This document shows positions 59,681 through 64,000 of a stretch of 64,000 nt of DNA, piece after piece (within the stretch, counting starts at the first letter, position 1; each line of letters starts with the position of its first letter). Origin of the DNA: Setomelanomma holmii. Taxonomy: Eukaryota; Ascomycota; Dothideomycetes; Pleosporales; Phaeosphaeriaceae. The stretch covers positions 1 through 64,000 of the forward strand of contig ML978202.1 of NCBI GenBank assembly GCA_010015745.1, written 5' to 3'. The position numbers and the translations under genes are program-made. The notes below the pieces were generated by a model that worked only from the letters and a program-made list of their open reading frames with translations, had not been told where the DNA came from and did no database searches.

Positions 59681-59953
59681 TCAGTAGAAGTTCATTCAAG
59701 TTTCATGCATGGCTGAAGTAATCTTTGTCACGAGTCGGCTGACTAAAGGTGATCATACAAGCGTCCATATTACTGTGTATCTATTCAGCAAACTCCACAG
59801 ACAAGAAAACCGAAAGAACTTTTGTTAGAACACTTTAAAACCGAAATACGTCAACGCGGTCTGTCGAGACACTGCCATGATGGAAAGCTGATTCTAAGCG
59901 CTGTTTACAATCAAGGAATGGATACTTGCGCAGTCAACGATCATCCTCCGCCA

Positions 59954-60900
59954 TCACGCCTTCTCCACCAACGGCGTGTGTGACTCACTAGTAGGACCAT
60001 CATCTTGTCGTTCGTACTCAGATTGATGTATCTTAGAAACATGGTCCATCATCCTGTCCTTGCGCGTGAATGGCCGACGACCCCGACTTCTATCACACCC
60101 GGCGACAGGACAATACCATACTGTCTTGGTAGTCGCATGCGCACCATTGTAATGTCTATTGAAATGGTAGGGTCGCTTGAAAGCTTTGGCGCGGCAGCAA
60201 GGGTGAATCCAGCGGTAGACAAAAGCTTTGGAGTCTCCAGGGTAGAAGATGTGACCGACAATGGATGATTGTGTCGATGGAGAAGATATTGATGGGCATG
60301 GAGCTTTTCCCGTCTTTTTGTGGACACTGACACAACCGACTTTTTCTGGTTCCACTTTGAGTTCTTCAGCCTTGTTACTGAGGTCTGGTTGTATCATCTT
60401 TTGGTCGTGGGAACGAAGTGGTAAGGCGGACTCGATCCAAGGACTGAAGTTGATGCTGCTTCGCCATCACCTGAAGCTGACATTGCACGCGGCTCTGACT
60501 TACTCATTTTCCCCATGTGGACTCATCATCTGTTGCTGGCCATAATGCTCATCACCTAGCGGGGCGAAGGCTTTGTGCTCAAGACCTGTCCGGAAGAAGT
60601 CGAGGTCGAATTGAGCATGTTGACCAATACCTACACCAGGATACATGGTCGTCTCTCCGACTTGTTCGGGAGGATATGCCATTTGATGATTCATTTGAGA
60701 GTCATGGTCAAAGACGAGTTCTATTGGAGCTCGGAATCCTCTCGTTAAGAATGCTCTCGATCCTTCTCTGGATACGACATACCTTGTGTGCACCCGACAG
60801 AGCTTGGAAAGGCATAGTGAGATTGGTCTTGGCTCATCGAATGCGAGCCACGCAGGAAGTAGGAGTGATCAACATCGGAGAACTCGCCAGGCATATTCAT
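59954..60900 (-). CDS. C2H2 zinc-finger protein, family member E, first finger degenerate
   Basis: Exons 60900-60783, 60738-60504 and 60455-59954 join in frame to 284 aa; donors are GTATGT and GTAAGT. The N-terminus MNMPGEFSDVDHSYFL and exon 2 (QMNHQMAYPPEQVGETTMYP) are polar. The fingers read YRWIHPCCRAKAF..RPYHFNRHYNGAH and WYCPVAGCDRSRGRRPFTRK, DRMMDHVSKIHQSEYE. The first Cys of finger 1 is Trp (TGG) while the other ligands remain, so finger 1 may not bind zinc normally. The C-terminal KIHQSEYE resembles KIHEVEYE of member A, suggesting A and E are closest relatives. Regulatory role inferred only. Confidence 0.85.
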
Positions 60901-63760
60901 GGCGACTGAACAACCAGAGTGGTTGGCGTTGTGAGCTCAAGGTTACGGTCTTGTGGTTAATGTGAATGAAAAATCTTGGATATCCGAGATAGGTAAAGAG
61001 AGCAGACTTCGCTCTTAAACATCTGGGGCAACATCTCATCTTGTGTGAGATTACAATCAATCGCCCTTTCTTGAGATGCAGCGTCATGTAGAGCGGGGGG
61101 CAAGTGTAGTGTGGCCGGTGCTGTTACCGGGCAATAGACCAGCTATGCCCTCGACAGGATGAGTGTGTGGGTGACGTGCCAGATGTGCGGAATCCTACGC
61201 GCCTTCCGGGGCTGTTTCAACTGGAATCCTGAGATCCAGCTCCGGCCAGCTTCTAGCAGAGATCAAGCATGAACGGCCACAGGAAGGGGGCATGCATGAT
61301 CTGCGTAAGAGCACCCCAGGTCGCTGCACATTAGCTCTCGTCGTTTCGCCCGTGCACAGTCGACATTCGATAACGCCACAACGGGCGTCGAGGGATTGGT
61401 GTGGTTGTTAAAAGACAACGGCACCAATCCTTTCTGGTTAGACCTAAAGCTAGTAGCACAGTCATTCGGCGAATTTGATCTCTTCTCAATCAAGACCCCG
61501 GGGTTTCTGTGGGACTGTTCCCATAAGGCGACCGTGCCGAGATTCTGGCCCAATGTTCCTTGCGCTTCACAGTCTTCTGTTCATGGATTCAAAATCTGGA
61601 AGTTAAAGAAATGACCTGTGGTCCACGGACCCCCGAGGTCTGCTATGGGAGGCTTCAAAAGGCGAATCTTGGCCAAACCGGATTGTCCTTGACCAAACAA
61701 GAAATCTCCATGAGCTTCAGCTTGCGTAGTTAGCGGACCTGAATGCGCTAGCATCGCGATGGCCTCAAGAAATTGACCGTGGGTACGGAGGGCGATTCTG
61801 GCGGAAGGATCTCCCCGCGACACCATGTCCAAGATGCCAATGCTGTACGGGCTCACCGCACTTTCAAGGGTTTTGCTGCTGCGCTTAGGCTGGTTAGAAT
61901 GCTAACGGGGAAGGAAATGAGGACAGTCGGGTGGCGCAATCACCGGGGAAGAGGTACCGTCGCGTGGGCGAGTCGTACCTGGAGTTTGATCAGCCCTGGA
62001 GATTCGGCAAAGTCCCGCATGCATGCATGAGGTCAATTGTGAAAGCAGTGGGGCTCGGTGGCGTTCGCTCGATTCCCAGCAACCTTGTGCTTCGCTTCCA
62101 GTGCAACCTGTCAGTAGGACCATGTGGGGAGAATCATGATGTAGTATTCGGCCTCTTGATTGAGAGGTCTATCTACACAAGAGAGAGGGGAAAGGGCGCT
62201 AAGCCTAACCTGGTACTAGTGCTAGAAGATGGGAAGGAACCTGGGGCAGTACACTCACTGCAGGGCGGAGGCCATGGCTGACACAACCGACATAATCCCG
62301 CAGAGGCTCATCTCAGCACTTCGACGACCCGTGGACCCCAACGGGGAGATCCCGCTGACACAAGAAGCAACGGCAGCGTCCCAATCCCTCGAGAACTAGC
62401 CTTACTCGTTTCGGAGCGATGCTCAGCGCGATGCGGCGCACGCCTCTAGGCCGGCACCATGCCTGAAATGAAGTCCTACCTCGCTCCTCCTACTGTCGCA
62501 TGCGCAGCGTCAAACAAGCACATGGACTCCCTACCATGTTTAATCTCAGTCTACGATGGAGACAATATGAGTCAAAGCTCTTGCTTCTTTCTGCACGATG
62601 CCTTGTGGCATTGTGGCAAGCACTGTATAAGAAAAGCGAACTTCACTTCAAGCCTAGGAGCAAAAGTACACTTTCCTGAAGGAGAAAGATTCTCGTACCA
62701 TCTTGCACATGAAACATATCATAAGGTTGAAGATATCGCAGGGCGGACGCTCACAGGTTTGGACTTTGTCAACAGATGGTGCCCGTGAAGCCGTATTCAT
62801 ACCATATAGTTCGAGAAGGTTCGCAATCGTCCCTAGACAGATCAACCGAACTCAGCTGGACAGCCAGACTAACCGCACTAAAAAGGTCTGCCAGCCAATC
62901 TGGGTGCACTGCAACGGTCAGTCCAAGTGGGCGCACTGCAAAGGTCGCACTGCAGAGGTGCGCCAAATCTGGCGCACCAAGCAGGCCCGCCCAAGACGAC
63001 GCATACCGGTACCCCACGTGTCAGCCAAAGTTGAGCTTCCAAGGTCCACTGCAAGAGGCCAAATGGAGCTCACAGACCATCTGAGTCAGACAGGGGTCTA
63101 AACACCCTTCACAGTCTGTGTAGCCACCAACAAGGCTAGTGGTACCCAGAAACTCAAAATTTCGAATACTGCTTCGCAGATCTTACCGCGCGGCTCATTG
63201 CGCAGCGCTCCGGCGTGGAATGGCTTTGCTGGCCCAGAATGCTACAGGGGCGTCCCCGTCATTTCATGTACGCCAGCCTCAGTCGTTGCGGGATGATAGT
63301 GAGTGCGATGCGACAACCTCCTCTTTTTACCCGGCGCATGCACGTCAACAAATAACATGACGCCGGACACCATCTTTGGCTCCAGCTTATGATCAAATGG
63401 ACTTGATCACCATGTCTTGAAGAATTCGGATAATGCCTCGCACTTTGTACGCGCAAGCGCTACAGAATATGAGTATGCCAGGTGGTAGCAAGAAGCCTAA
63501 CATGCAACCTGTTCGATCAAGCTACAGAACTCAAGCCAGGTCATCGGTACATCTAAGTAACGTTGATTGAAGAACATTAGGGCCACTATGAGTCAAGTAT
63601 ATTCTACCTAGTATACGAATGTTAACAAGGCTGAGATTCGTGAGGAAAAGGTGCATGGGACTTGGATGCATGCGAGTGAGCCACAGCGAGGTGAATGGTC
63701 GATATTGACACCCAGGATGGCAGCGAGCGAAACAGCGGCCAGCAAGTAGAAGAACGGCCC
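60901..63760. other. Right-hand gene-poor region
   Basis: No recognised gene over nearly 3 kb. Short GCACTGCA-type repeats occur at 62905-62960. Overlapping 100-130-codon frames lack motifs. Confidence 0.4.
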
Positions 63761-63968
63761 TCGAGCGTAAGAATGGCCGACGAGCGTAAGAATGGCCGAC
63801 GAGCGTAAGAATGGCCGACGAGCGTAAGAATGGCCGACGAGCGTAAGAATGGCCGANNNNNNNNNNGACGAGCGTAAGAATGGCCGACGAGCGTAAGAAT
63901 GGCCGACGAGCGTAAGAATGGCCGACGAGCGTAAGAATGGCCGACGAGCGTAAGAATGGCCCAGCGAG
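63761..63968. repeat. 19-bp minisatellite, about ten copies, containing an assembly gap
   Basis: The unit CGAGCGTAAGAATGGCCGA repeats five times before the N-run and about five times after it, with a diverged last unit (CAGCGAGCGTAGGAATCGC). Because 19 is not divisible by three, all frames cycle, and the long minus-strand open frames across it are artefacts. True copy number is unknown because of the gap. Confidence 0.95.
63857..63866. other. Assembly gap (10 N)
   Basis: Ten consecutive N inside the minisatellite; a collapsed repeat is likely. Confidence 1.
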
Positions 63969-64000
63969 CGTAGGAATCGCCAGCGCATCCCAAGAATCCT

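Noticed and set aside
63608..63993. Two overlapping 123-126-codon minus-strand frames
   Set aside because: They are translations of a 19-bp repeat cycling through all frames and include the N gap.

Overview
The window reads as nuclear DNA of a filamentous ascomycete (Pezizomycotina), most likely a Dothideomycete. Coding regions are interrupted by short introns of about 48-70 bases with GT..AG ends and CTAAC/CTGAC-like branch sites. Recognisable genes include MOT1, ribosomal protein S3, SDH assembly factor 2, a GPI-anchored wall protein, HET-domain genes and a Zn(II)2Cys6 regulator. Many of the long open frames start at TTG or GTG, so starts were moved to the first supported ATG. Exon junctions below were chosen by eye so that reading frames join; they are not transcript-supported.

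Layout. 0-8 kb: tail of a pogo-like transposase, a broken LURP-one-like gene with a 151-bp duplication, an epoxide-hydrolase-like gene and a repeat-rich GPI-anchored protein. 8-17.7 kb: gene-poor, with two small HTH-like genes and a decayed HET gene. 17.7-23.8 kb: complete MOT1 (1934 aa predicted). 25.6-27.2 kb: an intact HET gene. 28.9-30.4 kb: a secreted metallocarboxypeptidase with two lesions. 31.3-38.7 kb: two paralogous C2H2 zinc-finger genes, a scrambled Est1-like pseudogene and a nine-exon Zn2Cys6 factor. 41.7-50.8 kb: a coiled-coil protein, an MFS transporter, an SLC35F6-like transporter and RPS3. 52.1-60.9 kb: three more C2H2 zinc-finger genes interleaved with SDHAF2, a GH53 galactanase and a truncated extradiol dioxygenase. 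61-64 kb: no recognised gene, ending in a 19-bp minisatellite with a 10-N gap.

The most unusual feature is a dispersed cluster of five related two-finger C2H2 genes between 31.3 and 60.9 kb. Four of them resolve cleanly into three exons encoding 235-284 aa, always with the fingers in the last exon. Between the first two lies an Est1-type domain gene broken into duplicated modules. Together with two HET loci, transposon debris and several freshly broken genes, this suggests a fast-evolving accessory neighbourhood inserted among housekeeping genes.
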